Shown: positions 1-12,215 of the stretch, one piece after another | How positions within the stretch are numbered: the stretch's first letter is position 1 | How the letters are laid out: each line of letters begins with the position of its first letter | From: Rosellinia necatrix | Taxonomy: Eukaryota > Ascomycota > Sordariomycetes > Xylariales > Xylariaceae | Direction: 5' to 3' | Length of the DNA: 64,000 nucleotides | Assembly: GCA_021209875.1 (NCBI GenBank) | Contig: JAGYVD010000002.1 | Span: 1,116,001-1,180,000 of the forward strand | Program-made: the position numbers and the translations under genes | The notes under the pieces: generated by a model | Databases searched by the model: none | The model's input: the letters and a program-made list of their open reading frames with translations, nothing else | What the model was told of the DNA's origin: nothing

Positions 1-169
1 CTATGGCCACGGTTATGGTTACGGCTGGGAAGGCCGCCACGACGACTACAACGTCCACGGGATGCTGCCGCCCAACGGCCGCCGGGACACGCTCAGCGGC
101 TCACTGGCCCGCCTCTCGATACGGAGGGTCTCTGACAGCGGGCTAGAGATGGATCCTGCGGCCAGGTGA
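1..169 (+). CDS. 3' end of a protein-coding gene, function unknown
   Basis: A frame open from base 2 ends at TGA 167-169 and gives 55 residues; the gene begins outside the window. The fragment opens with alternating Tyr-Gly-His residues, then has a hydrophilic Arg/Asp/Ser-rich tail ending PAAR. GC-rich third positions resemble those of the real genes here. There is no recognisable domain; a low-complexity Gly/Tyr tail of this kind occurs at the C-terminus of many fungal membrane and RNA-associated proteins. No function is assigned. Confidence 0.45.
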   Translation, partial: YGHGYGYGWEGRHDDYNVHGMLPPNGRRDTLSGSLARLSIRRVSDSGLEMDPAAR

Positions 170-1958
170 CATCCCTCCACGCGCGGGGAGACCGTTGTAC
201 GATGTAACGATACGGGAATTGATTGAACGTTTCTTTTCGGCTGACGTTTTTATTATCATTGGGTCATCGCATGGGTTACAGTCACGGAGCATCAATATTA
301 TCGTCATAATCGCCATCATGCCCTGGAGGCCTTGCTTTATCCATGGCGCTTTGGAGTTTAACGAGGTTTGAAGAGATGCAAAGTCCACATGTAATATGGT
401 CTACATGAGCTTACGTTTCGAAACCTACCGGGAATCTGGGAGTCTCGGCATTTGTTCATTTATTCATTCTCCTTAGAATTACATGGAGATGATCTTGTAC
501 CTATTTATTTACTTATCCCTTTTACTATGGCCGGTTTCTGGGGAAACGGGGGGCTCGGCTGTATATATATTTATGTGCGAGTAAGTTGGTGAAAGGAAGG
601 GAAGGGGGAGGGGGGAGGGGGGGAGGGGATGTGAAGAGTGTGGGTTGAGGTAGAGGTAAAGGAAGACAGAGGGGGGATGAACTCAATCAGAAACTCTGAG
701 ATCAAGATTTTCTTGTGTGCTCATAGAGAGACGGACAAAGAGATAAAAATAGGAAAGGCCTCAGAATTTTCAGTGTATGAATTACTCTTCGGAGATTACT
801 CCTCGTCAACTGTGTAACATTATTGCTCATCATTGGCCATGTGCTAATAAGGACAAAACTCAGGGTCCATCAAGATACGAGTGTGTGCGGGAGACAACTG
901 TAAGCCGGCACTACCGGCGTCACTCTATTGTCGTCATCAGGATTTTGGGGCGATGCGATACGAGCGTTCGGATTTGTTCCTCGCTTGTGAGAAGCAGAGA
1001 GCCTGCTGATCAGCCTTGATACGACGCTATACCCGTTCATCGCCTGGGTTGCGACTGGGGATGCCGTCTGGGGCTGTCAAACGAAATACGAATCGACACC
1101 AGCAAACCACTCATGGGCGTGTACATATGTAGCCCACAGAATCAACCCGCGCAAGGCCTAGATAAGGCGGAGAAAGCCTATCAGAACATGTCGTGAGTAA
1201 GCTGGGGATGACCAGATATATTCTGCACATGTGGTTGCTGTTTCGTGCTTGGATTGGCCAGTTCAACATCCAGGATCGGGAGCTTTTCGAAACAAATGAA
1301 TTCGCTAAACTGGGGCAGGCTCCGTTAGGATAGAAGTCGGATAAGTAGCAGTATCGAGGGCATGATGGTTTGAAAATACGCCATGGATATTTTCCACGTT
1401 GGAGTGGGAAGGAGGAGGAGGAGGAGGAGGAAGAATCAATCAATGATAGCTGAAGAGATTTTTAAAGGATGCCAAGCATCTCAAAAGCTCGGACCAGGCA
1501 AAGACAACCCCAGCCACATGGGCTGGGACTTTAGTCTTCTCTGCTAATTGACGAGGTTGAACGGCCTAACTACTTAGTAACTACCCCTCATGGTGATCTA
1601 GATACGAAGCACAGGCTTCACTTAATACGCCTAACTAGGAATATGCCAAAGAAGTACACACCTTAGCGTGGGATATCGGATTGTAGAGATAGTAGGCCCC
1701 TGCAGGACAAAGTCTACCTGGCGATACCGAAATACTAACGTAACTTCATATTCACTACTGACCCCAAAGTTTAATGGTTATTTCTTTTTTCTTTTACTTT
1801 TCTCTACCCAGGTGCCTCGTAAGTCTGCGTGTGATCTATCCTTGCCCGGGGTGTAATGTCGCGGACCCACCACCCAGTCATCACCAGAATATCGCTTAGG
1901 AGTTGTGGGCAAAGTCGAAGTCTCCCTGCCAGAGACTTACCGCGAACACCCCTCCGGT
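170..1958. other. intergenic region with a G-rich tract
   Basis: No convincing gene. It contains a guanine-rich tract at about 599-639 (five runs of four or more G separated by single A, G-quadruplex-like), a GGA-repeat stretch at about 1409-1432 and AT-richer sequence elsewhere. Short open frames here have no coding character. The last few hundred bases are presumably the 3' UTR of the SDO1 gene. Confidence 0.5.
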
Positions 1959-3011
1959 CTAGTCCTCGTGCGTGACGGCCATGTCCAGCACCTCGACCCG
2001 GCCCTGGCCCTTGGTCTCGTTGCCGAGGAAGTCGGAGAGGCCCTTGAAGGCGCCCGGCTCGACGAAGCCGACGACCTCCCACTCGGACGCGACGACGTCC
2101 TGCTGCTCCACCTGCTCCACGTAGCTCAGTATCTTGTCCTTCACCGTGCCGGGGGCCCGCTGCTCCTCGGCGCCCTCCCCGCCCTTGGCGCCCGCCGGCG
2201 CCTTGACGGCCTGCTTGAGCACGTTTGTGGTACAGGTGATGCGCAGTCGCATGCGCGCCCTCGCGACGGGGATGGGCTGGTGGGAGATCAGCGCCTTCAT
2301 GGCCTCGAGGGCCTGGCTCTTGGCGCTCTTTGTCGTGACGACGCCGGTCCAGTTGTGTTCCTTCGCTTTTGGTTTCGCCTCGGCCTCTTCCTCTGCCGTG
2401 GGTGCTCCTGTATCGCCTGCCGCTGTCGTTGCCGCCGCCGTGCTTTTATCCGCGCCCTTGTCCTTGTCTCCCTGGTGTGCTTGCGCGCTTAGCATGTCGA
2501 GGGCCTTCTCGATCATGCCGGTCGTGTAGACGCGCTTCGTGCGGGGGTCGACCAGCTTGCTCGCGACGATGCCGATCACCTCGTTGTGCACGCGGTCCAT
2601 CTGGGCGGCGCGCTCCTTCTCGCCCACCTGCAGCTCGCCCTTGGTCAGGATCTCGAGGATGATGTCGTTGAGGGGCTTGTCCTTGCCGAAGGACTTGGCG
2701 AGCTCGGCGGCCGGGGCGGTCTGGCCCTTGGAGACGTTGAGGAAGACATTGGGGATCTGGAGGACCTCGTCGAGGTCCGTCTCGATGCCGGACCGCCACT
2801 CCAGCACCTTGTTCTTGTAGCAGGCGATCTCGAAGCGCTTCTTCCCCTTCTTCAGGCGCACGAGCGACACATTTGTGAGTTTTATCTGGTTGGATGGCTG
2901 GTTGATCTGGCGCGACCTATCAAACGGCGTGGCTGATCAGCTGGTGCATGGCAGAACATCAAACGTCAAAACTTCAAACTTCAAACCGGGTTGCAGGTTG
3001 CAGACCTACAT
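1959..3011 (-). CDS. sdo1: ribosome maturation protein SDO1 (SBDS family), start codon split by an intron
   Basis: SBDS/Sdo1 works with the GTPase Efl1 to release Tif6/eIF6 from nascent 60S subunits. The main exon 2916-1959 carries the signature N-terminal SBDS sequence (INQPSNQIKLTNVSLVRLKK), the DLDEVLQI and FLNVSKG segments, and the C-terminal domains with KSAKSQALEA and QPIPVARA. A charged Ala/Glu/Lys insert (about residues 155-190) is typical of filamentous fungi. No in-frame ATG precedes the conserved start. The best solution is a 93-nt intron (2917-3009; donor GTAGGT, branch CTGAT, acceptor TAG) that splits the initiator as AT|G, giving MSRQINQPS and a 319-residue protein. Without that intron the start is unresolved. 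Identity is near certain; the start model is likely. Confidence 0.9.
2917..3009 (-). other. predicted intron inside the SDO1 start codon
   Basis: On the minus strand the bases AT at 3011-3010 precede GTAGGT, and the intron ends GATAG at 2917, followed by G TCG CGC CAG. Splicing makes ATG and joins it in frame to the conserved SBDS N-terminus. A CTGAT branch-like site lies about 25 nt before the acceptor. Confidence 0.6.
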
Positions 3012-4272
3012 CTTGAAATCGCGATTTGTAGTGGGGTAACAAGAACCTGGGATTAGAGGTATGTCGCAATAATAGATATGGTATGGTATGGTAGGTGTGG
3101 TAAGGTACCTTAGGTACTAGTTTAGGTAGGTACTTATCTAAACCATGAACTTTTGTTGCTTGTAACTTGTAACTTGTAACTTGTAAGTACTTGCTTAGAC
3201 TCACGTTGTGGGATGAATAGCAATAATTTTGTTGAATTAGATTGAAAGCAAGTATTTCCCCTCTCTTCAATTGTTAAGCTAGATTACCTTATTCTGTCTC
3301 ACTGCGACCCCTCTTCCAGAGCTGGCTGTGTGTCCTGTATTTTGCATTCTATATCTGGGGTCTGCACGCTTGGAAGGAGGTACCTATTTCACTCTCCCAC
3401 CTCCCACCTTCGTTTTTAACTCGAAGGCGCCGACAAGCTAGCATTGCAATAATGCCACTTCCTCCAGTGGTTTCTCAATCGGGCTTACACTGAGACGTTG
3501 TTTCCAGGGCAGTAATGCGGCTTGGGGAAGTCAATAGTGTAGCAACAGAAGCCACCGGCTGACTCACATGGACATGTACATAGTGTGCATGCTTAAGTAA
3601 CTCAGCATTGGCAAGACTATCTATTTGAAGTAGGTACCTATCTGGGATGACGCTTATCGTGCCCTGTCCCCTCCTTTATCAGGCATGGGATCACGCAGCC
3701 TGTCTCAAGCGTCCCTCGTGCCAATGGTTATGTAGACTAAGCCCTAATAGGGAAGGTTCCTCTCTAGCATATCTCTCTCCGCCTCGCTGACGCCTCCCGA
3801 GGTCACTGGGAACGGTGTGTGACCGCCAGTGCTCTCTGATAAGCAATGACGTGACTTAGGCCGACTCAAGCCTGCCCCAGCCAGACCCCAACTAGGCTCC
3901 AACCAGACCCCAACCTCCTGCCAGCAAGCAAGCCAAGCCAGGCACCCGTCGGCTGGGGTTGGCTGCCAGTCGGGTTCTCGCAGCTTGCTTCCCCAGCTCC
4001 ATGGATCCACGTAACCGACCTGGCCCAGGTACCCCGGACGTCGGCCTTCTAATCGGGGTTTCATCTACTCGTCAGCACTTCTCCTCAACCCATTCCACCT
4101 TCCTTCCTTCTCTTTATCATTGTCATCGCCTTTTATCCATCATCAACACCATCACCACCCATCACCATCACCGTCCATCATTTACCGCATACATCCATCT
4201 TATCTGCTTAACCAGTCTTTTGTGCCCACCACCTAGGGTAGAGGCGCAGGCGACCTCGACTAGCTGCCCATC
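3012..4272. other. divergent intergenic region between SDO1 and carboxypeptidase Y
   Basis: Shared upstream region of two divergent genes. It has GGTA/TAGGTA-rich sequence at 3070-3140, a TTGTAAC heptamer repeated about four times at 3159-3187, and CACCAT-rich pyrimidine sequence before the carboxypeptidase ATG (4130-4200). No gene seen. Confidence 0.5.
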
Positions 4273-5971
4273 ATGAGAGTCGCTACACAGACACTGCTGC
4301 TGGGCGCCACCACGGCTGCCTTTGCACAAGAACAAAAGGTCCTCGCCGATTTCGGGAGTACCGCCCAGCATCCCCTGGGTCATGTCGGCGATGCCGTCAG
4401 GAATCCGCTCGAGCACATCACTGATGCTCTAGGCGAGGTGCCTGCTGCAGCCAAGGGCCTATGGGATGAAATGAGTCTTTTAGTTCCTGGCTTCGTAGAG
4501 AAGGCGAGCCACCTCATCTCCCGGCCCAAGGCACATACCCGCAAACCCGACAGCGAATGGGACCACATTGTTCGAGGCGCCGATGTGCAAAGCATGTGGG
4601 TTGAGACCGAGGGTGTCAAACACCGCAAGGTTGATGGTCCGCTCGAGTCCTACGATCTCCGTGCTAAAGCCGTTGACCCTTCGGCCCTCGGTATCGACAA
4701 GGTGAAACAATACAGCGGTTACCTCGATGATAATGAGAACGACAAGCATCTCTTTTATTGTGAGTTTGGACATCCTCCGATATGCTGTCGCAATACGTAC
4801 TAACAGCCGCCAAGGGTTCTTCGAATCGCGTAACGACCCAAAGAACGATCCCGTAGTCCTATGGCTAAACGGCGGCCCCGGCTGTTCGTCTATGATGGGT
4901 CTCTTCATGGAGCTTGGCCCTTCAAGTGTTAGCAAGAATGGCTCCCCGAAGTTCAACGACTACTCGTGGAACAACAACGCCTCTGTTATTTTCCTCGACC
5001 AACCCGTCAACGTTGGATACTCCTACAGTAGCGGGTCTGTTTCCAACACTGTAGCAGCCAGCAAGGACATTTATGCCCTCCTGACTCTCTTCTTTGAGCA
5101 ATTCCCCGAGTATGCCGAGCAACCATTCCACATTTTTGGAGAGTCATATGCCGGCCATTACATCCCCGTCTTTGCTTCTGAGATCCTGTCCCACAAGAAC
5201 CGCAATATCAACCTACAGAGCATTGGTATCGGTAACGGTCTCACGGACCCGCTGACCCAGTATACTCAATACCAGCCCATGGCTTGTGGAGAGGGTGGTT
5301 ACAAAGCAGTGCTGGAGCCGAGCGAGTGTCAGTCAATGTCCAATTCTCTCCCACGCTGCGAATCCCTACTCAGGGGTTGCTACAACACAGAAAGTGCTTG
5401 GAGCTGTGTCCCTGCCACTATCTACTGTAACAATGCCATGATCGGCCCATACCAACGGACAGGAATGAACGTGTATGACATCCGCGAGAAGTGCAAGGAT
5501 CAGCAGAATCTGTGCTACTCCGAAACTGCATGGATTGCGGAGTATCTGAACCAGCCTGAAGTGATGAAGGCACTTGGTGCTGAGGTCGACGACTATTCAA
5601 GCTGCAACACAGATATCAACCGAAACTTCGTGTTCCAGGGCGATTGGGGGAAGCCGTTCCATCGCGTCGTTCCGGATATCCTGAAGCAGATTCCAGTTCT
5701 AATCTATGCTGGTGATGCTGACTATATCTGCAACTGGCTTGGTAACAAGGAGTGGACTGAAGCTCTTGAATGGACCGGCAAGAGCGACTACAACAAAGTA
5801 GGCTTGAAGGACCTCACTCTTGAAGACAAGTCATACGGTCAGGTGAAAAGTAGTGGCAACTTCACCTTCATGCGTATTTACCAGGCCGGCCACATGGTCC
5901 CATACAACCAGCCCGAAGGGTCTCTTGACTTCTTCAACCGGTGGATCGGTGGAGAGTGGTGGGAAACCTAG
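4273..5971 (+). CDS. cpyA: vacuolar carboxypeptidase Y precursor (serine carboxypeptidase, S10)
   Basis: Vacuolar serine carboxypeptidase that trims C-terminal residues from peptides. Exons are 4273-4759 and 4815-5971; the 55-nt intron has branch TACTAAC and the splice makes a Trp codon. The protein is 547 aa. It has a signal peptide (about residues 1-18, ending AFA), a propeptide of about 110 residues, the oxyanion segment NGGPGCSS, catalytic Ser273 in GESYAGHY, Asp465 in [12 protein letters not shown] and His522 in [10 protein letters not shown]. Cysteines in the mature region match the CPY disulfide pattern. Length and the long propeptide separate it from secreted carboxypeptidases. The ATG at 4273 is the first in frame before the signal sequence. 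Confidence 0.96.
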
Positions 5972-8576
5972 ATCGGCTTTACATTGGATGGTTTGATGCG
6001 AAACCAGAGTAGATTACATTATATATATAAGAATTAATGAATCATCCAAAGAGTGTTACCTATTGCTTGATTACTTTCACTGCCTCACGGACGCCTATGT
6101 AGTGTTTTGCAGCCACTCTTCAGGGATCCATCCCTACATATTGAATGGATAAATCTATGCATTTCTGTTGAGAGGTGATACATGTAGATAGACTAACAGG
6201 CCATACAGATGATGTAACAAGTGATAAATTACGAAGACCTCGACGCCAGAAGGCCAACTCGGTTCCGTACTCAAAGATCACTGTAATTGATCTTGTCTTA
6301 TGCGCACTCATCATGAATGATAAGGGCATCCGGCTCAAGATCAGGTAGTAGAGCAAACCTGACCGAGCATGGCAAAAGACCGACTATTTACGCAGCATAG
6401 GGTAGCGATATATACAACGAGGAGACAGAGGTTCTCCCTTTTTGTTAGAGAAGAACATAACCCCTTGCAATTTTCTCATGAGATATCACACTATCTCATC
6501 GCCAATGGTTGAGCCACAGCAGTAACCTGGATACTTACCTGGTATATGCCCAACCTTTTCACCGTTTCAGAGGCAAGTATCGGGGGAAAGCAGGCTTGAC
6601 GACAAGCGCGACGGGAATCAGGCGGGGGTCTCTGCTTCGATTTGAAGTGAATTGTTTGGTGATATAGCGGAACACGATCGTGCGCTTGGATGAACTGTTG
6701 TGCGAGCCGTCAGATAGGTAGTTGTGCTATTCTAGATTTTGGCCCTTGTTCATTTTTTTTTTTCGTCTCTTGTTCCGGAGGTGATGATTAATCCAGTTCC
6801 GGCGCAATTTTCACACGACTGGCCCGTGCGCCATATTACTGAGCCACAATGTTGATTTTACTACTTCTTAACCACGCCACACAGCTCTCTCGTGGCTGGT
6901 TGAATCGATAGGCAGTGTCTGCCGCCCTGCCGATATCCGGTACCTGATTCACAGACCCACAAAAGCTGTATAACCCTCTCGGGTTGCGGCAGAGTGTAAT
7001 TTCCGGCACTGTACACCTGAGCCGACCTGAGCTAGCATTTTTATGTTGATGTTTCCCTGTAATGTTTACAGGGAAACACCACGAACGGCATGCCGCGCGG
7101 ATTTGTTGGCCATCTCCCTTCTATATTTGGATGTTGAGGTGGCCAAGTCGGTTAGCTCGCGAGGACCGATGATATCATGAACTAATTGATGGCTGCGGCA
7201 CAGAGATGCCGGACTAAAACGAAACGCCGAAGCCCCTTGGGATGATCGCTGTCATGTCATCACATATGGAGCAGAATAAAGGAGAGAGGGAAGCTTCCAG
7301 TTGCTGAGCAAAAGGAACCGAGGAATAGCCAGAATCGCGCTAATGTATGCGCGGCAAGGAGGAAGGGCGGATGTTGTGTTTGCCAAGAAGCTTCTAACAG
7401 AGCTTAATTTTAAAACCACTCCACTACATAGCACAAAGTATTGACCAAGAGGCCTCCAGGTCCCAGGCCAGGCAGCGGAATGCAGACGAACATCGCTGTT
7501 ATCAGTGGGGGGTTCGGGGCTCTGGAGTTATGCGACGTCGTACATAGCTGACAAGATACGGCCAGACCAACTTGAACTTCTCGATAATGAATTTGTCTCC
7601 AGGCATCCATCCTCTTTTTATGCACCTGCACTTTATCGATATCACTTCCAAGCAGCCAGACGCCGGCTTGGCGATCCTAGTTATGTTTTTCATCGGTGGA
7701 GCAATGGTAGTTGAATTTGTCATTGTGCAGGTTGTCTCCTGTACATACTTGTACATACATACAGTAGTGGTGGAAGAGGAGGGATACGCGGGATCCTATA
7801 CGTACCCGCATCTCCGCGTATCGCGTATCGCGTGTCATTTATCGGGTATCAGTGGGACGAAATGTTTGAGGGAGATAGGTATTGCATAAACTACCTACCC
7901 GGTTAGCCTGTTTCGTTTACTGGGCAACGCCGCTTTCAACCCGAGCCCGACGAGCTGAACCTCTTACCCACTCTGCATAAGTCTTGATATGCTGTACTTG
8001 TAAGTAATCACAGACACTAACTACGTCAGGCAACGCCGTAAACAGCGTTTACCCCTCAAAACGGTTACATGTTGCCGTTCGATATTATAACGAGGGACGA
8101 AATACAGTTATTTTGACGGGCTAAACCAAGCGAATAGATTCCTTGAGCAACTTCCTTGAGATCACGTAACAAATGCATTGCCTCCTCTCGCGCTTGCCTA
8201 CAGATATTATGTAGTACTAGTAGGTTAAAACGTTTGAGTGCTACGCTACTAGTTTAGCGAAAATTTTGATTATCTGCACTCTTTATCATGACTGATCCAA
8301 GTGGTAATGTCAAGTAGGGGCCTAATAATAAGGTACCAACAGTTAACCAGAGGAAAACTATAGATTGGTCGACATTGCAGAGCTTGAGATCGCCTCTAAG
8401 ATGAACGGCTGTGAATACCCCCAACATAAACACCTATCTAACCTTCACACGAGTGATTATCGTGCCTGCCAAAGCTGAGAGTACCCAGTGCAATAGTGCG
8501 CTGGTCACAACCCCTTAACTAGGGCTTTGCACGCTCAACAGGTCTGTCATGTTCGACAGCTTTCCTGTCGTCAATA
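5972..8576. other. 2.6-kb intergenic region
   Basis: No supportable gene. Moderately AT-rich, with stops in all frames. Notable sequence: a perfect inverted repeat at 7051-7077, a 9-bp inverted pair GATACGCGG/CCGCGTATC at 7783-7791 and 7814-7822, CGCGTATC-rich sequence at 7814-7832, and a poly-T tract near 6755. Confidence 0.5.
7051..7077. repeat. perfect 12-bp inverted repeat with 3-nt loop
   Basis: GTTTCCCTGTAA, a TGT spacer, then TTACAGGGAAAC. The arms match at every position, so it could form a 12-bp hairpin or act as a symmetric protein-binding site. It lies about 1.1 kb past the carboxypeptidase stop. Confidence 0.7.
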
Positions 8577-9416
8577 TTAGCTTATTTTGCCAGCATCACG
8601 GGTGCCAGCAAGGGTGCATTTGAAGCCATAATAGCTAAATGAGCTATCAAGCTTGCCCAGGGTCTCGATGTCGATATCCCAGTTTGTCCCTTCGCAATTC
8701 AAAAGAGGCCGTAAGAAGTGGGGCTGACGGTAGGTTATGTATATAAATATACCGGTGGGTTTGAGCACACGGGTTAACTATAACGCATGTTAGCCGTACG
8801 AAACGAGTTCGGTGGTATGCGATCGAGGAGGAAGGGGAGGTGGTCTCACCTCTCTCATATAGCGGCCTGTATTGTCGACTACATCAGGAGGGGGCGTCCA
8901 GGGACTGCCATGGATCATGGCGTCGAGTGTCGCCTTGTCGAAGGCTACGTCAATAGACTGGGAAGGAATTTTATCCATTTGGCGAATGTCCATCTGCTGC
9001 CATTCGATGCCCTTGATTTCGGCATGTTGCTGAGTCATCATTTTGATGACCACGGCCGAAAAGTCGACGCATAGTTGATTGCGGTAACCGCATTTAGCTA
9101 AATCTTCAGGTACTGTCTATTGTCAGACGCGGCCGTATCAGCACTCTTCAACATGCAAAGAACCCAAAAGACTGGAAGGACTCAAACCCCAATCAAAAAG
9201 GCCGTGTGGACATACACTATCCCCTGACCCCAGATGCAGGATCCTGGGATTCGACTCTGCAGGGTAGACCTGAAAGAGAGACCGCTTCAGAAATTCTTCA
9301 ATGTCGGCAAACGAGCGAAACCATTCGTGGAGTGGTTTGCCAGGTTCTGCCTCGTCATATCGAGCATCCCAATACCCTGGCTCGGCTAGCTCTGCGAGCG
9401 CCTCGTCTGAAGCCAT
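8577..9416 (-). CDS. class I SAM-dependent methyltransferase, EEF1AKMT4-like
   Basis: Exons 9416-9216, 9116-8850 and 8777-8577, all phase 0, with introns of 99 and 72 nt (the second has branch GCTAAC). Product 222 aa. Order of motifs: N-terminal GYWDARYDE (about 14-22) and EWFRSF; SAM motif I ILHLGSGDS (59-67) running across the first splice; motif II acid in LCVDFSAVV; DVAFDKATLDAM after beta-4; VLKPTGIFIYITY after exon 3 begins. This arrangement and the DKATLDA sequence resemble the human EEF1AKMT4/METTL13 group of small lysine methyltransferases that act on eEF1A; the substrate is inference. An in-frame ATG 27 bases upstream (9443) is an alternative start. Confidence 0.85.
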
Positions 9417-12215
9417 TTGCAGTGTAGGCGGACAAAATAGCAAAATGGAAATAGATCATGAATTTGGCTTGTTAGGCAGTAGATAGTAGATCGAATATTG
9501 ACTACCTATCGCCGGTACTTAGGTATCTTTTAAGTGTGCATTTAGTATATAGAAGCCTATGGAATAATAGGGCTATTCTACATATGTGTAAGATACTAAT
9601 AAAATAATTCTTTAAACGTGATATCATTCTATTATTGGCGTATCTTGCATCGTTTTAGTGGTACTTACCTATGCAGGAACTAGTATTGTACCCTTGATAG
9701 CAGCTAGCCTCCACTTTTTCTACAAGTAGGTAGGTAGATTGTAACACACACAGGTAGAACTCTTGTCCGTGTATGTAAGGACCAGATCCTGTGGGTTTAT
9801 ATTACTGGATAGCTCTAATATAACATTCTAAAAGTTGAACGTAGTCGGGACTAATACCAACCATTTTATAAATGTTTTAGTTGAAACTGCCATTGAGATG
9901 ATAATACACCACATTTTCATATCTCATATCTGCGAACTAAAGATCAGAGGTTTTGTTAGTCGAAGTAAGCATACGTAAAAGGGTGTTCGGTGCCCGTCAT
10001 GATTTTTACATTAAATTGACGATTGAACCCAACCGTTTTGAGGGCCGTTTGTCTGCATAAATAATGCATAAATATACCTAGGCAGCTCCTCAAGCGCTAA
10101 AGCAAAAGTGAAAAGTGCGCTAAGCCTAATTTGTCTCGGGCGTAAAGCATCAAAACCTAGGTAGGTAAAACTTAGGTGTATATCTAGGGATACTACTTTT
10201 AACTAGAGGTAGGTAACATGTCTTGTTAGATCTGCAAGCTACAGAATAATCCCCCTAGACTTACTTTACACCTTGCTATCTACACGTGTGATATCCGGGC
10301 GTATATGGGGATCTCACCATCAACGCAGTGGTCTGATATTGCTTGGATCGGGGGATGACTTCAGAATCGATTGGCCATTCAGCTGTAAAAACCAGGACTA
10401 TACAGGTTGTGGTGCCTACAGGACCCTATATGAATGAGCCCATGGTATGGCTAGACCTACTGCAGTGCTTCGGGCATGTATTGGTTACTATGACGATAAA
10501 GGTAGATAGGTCCTGCACTACAACCCCAGGTAGTAGCAACCTTGCCTTGATTGGTAGTGCGTGTACAGGCGTGCCATACACTAGTAGTTACCTGCTACTA
10601 AGATGCTGCCTGCATGCACGTACACCACACCGAGTAATTGAACGTCTTACAAGCAAGTTAGGAGGAATGCCTGCCGGTTGAGCTTAACTTAGATGCATAC
10701 AGGCAGAGTTGCGAGAATACCTCCTATGGTGTAGTGTAACCGCCTGGGTAGGCACTTGCCTGGATAATTTGCTACTCCTGTAATATAGCGTGCTACATGG
10801 GGACACTAGGTACGATGTCGCGTGCCTTATCGACGGCCTTGTGTCATATTGTTCTGACCTCCTGCTACGGAGTGCGCCTCTTGGGTCTTGGCTGAGTAGG
10901 TAGAGTCTTGGGTAGGTAAGTACACTAGGTACCCAATGCCCTTGTGCTCACCAACATAGGTGGAATTCCAAGGATTTCGGGCTGTAAACATCAAAGAAAA
11001 AATCCCACCATATCGACCGATAGCCAATGGTATTCAGAAATAACCTCACTAAATATCTTACTATGTGACGCTTCACACCGGTACAAGGTACCATGGCCGT
11101 GAATGGATATCTTACTTGTAGATCAACCGTACTAGTTTGCATTACTTGTTGGCAATCTTGGTACTAGCTAGACAGATCACGCCCTGATCAGTCTTTATCA
11201 GTCTTTATCCATCTTATGTGGGGATGGATTCTTTAACCGCCAAAGCTGGCTGCGTCTTGCCTTTGCAAAAGCGAGCGATGAAAAAAAAACCAAACAAAAA
11301 AAAAGGGTGTAAAAAGATCCAATAGGACGCAAGCTGGGACACTCAACAATCAATAATGTGGGGTCCGAAAGGTCCGCACCCGTGGTATCCTTGCTTGCCA
11401 AGCCGAAGCCGTGCAGCCCAATGTTCCTGCCCCTGTTGAAGCTAATGTCCAACGGCCCCAATTAAAACTCCCTAGTGTCAGCGCAACCAGCTCCTCCGGC
11501 TCCGCCTGCTCCCTGTCTTCAGGGCAATGTGCAGGCACCGTCATCTAAATTGTGCTGGAGCGCTCCCTCCACCGTTAGTATACACTAGATCTGCCTGCTC
11601 GACTAACCTGAAGTTAACGCTACCTCTATATACCTAGCCTCTTGCTTGCACTTCTGCCCCCCTGCACAAAGCAGCATCCTCAACGTCGTCACCAGGAAGG
11701 CACCCGAGGAGGCCCAGGTCCTCCATTGGCATAAAAAGTAAAGCCCTACCTATTCGCCTATACACTCGGCCGGTTGCACTCGATCTGCTGAGCTGCTGGG
11801 CACCTGCTAACAAATCAATTGCAAGGGGCCATCTTGGAACGGATCCGGCCTCGCCATCTAGCTATCCATAACTACCTACCTATTGTACCAGCCGTGCCGA
11901 GTCGATCCAACCCTCCCCTCGACTGTACACTGCATAGTACATAGTACACTGCTACGCTCTCTACACTGCCTGGAAGACGACGATCACATCCATCGACTTA
12001 GACCCCGAACCACACGCCCCCCTTGTCAGACGCTTATCTCTCTTTTTTTTTTTCCCCTTTCCCTTTCCAGCGTCTATCGGTGACCTTGGACACTCGTTGT
12101 TATCGTCCTTGTCGTTGCTACCGCCAGCCAATCTCTCCTCTACTTTGATGAAAGCTTCAATCAAAACCTCGACCCCTCAGATGAAGTAGACCTCCCCCAT
12201 CTTACTTCCTCCTTC
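9417..12215. other. 2.8-kb intergenic region rich in TAGGTA motifs
   Basis: No supportable gene. AT-rich from 9480 to 10250, with scattered GTAGGTAG/CTACCTA motifs (about 9727, 10158, 10207, 10914, 11872). A pyrimidine tract (TTTTTTTTTTTCCCCTTTCCC type, about 12041-12068) is a likely promoter/5' UTR element of the gene starting at 12216. Confidence 0.5.

Noticed and set aside
1905..2529. Plus-strand open frames of up to 195 codons
   Set aside because: They are antisense shadows of SDO1; the minus strand carries clear SBDS sequence.
7783..7822. GATACGCGG/CCGCGTATC pair as ends of a tiny inverted-repeat transposon
   Set aside because: Only 9 bp per arm and 22 bp between arms, with no flanking duplication.
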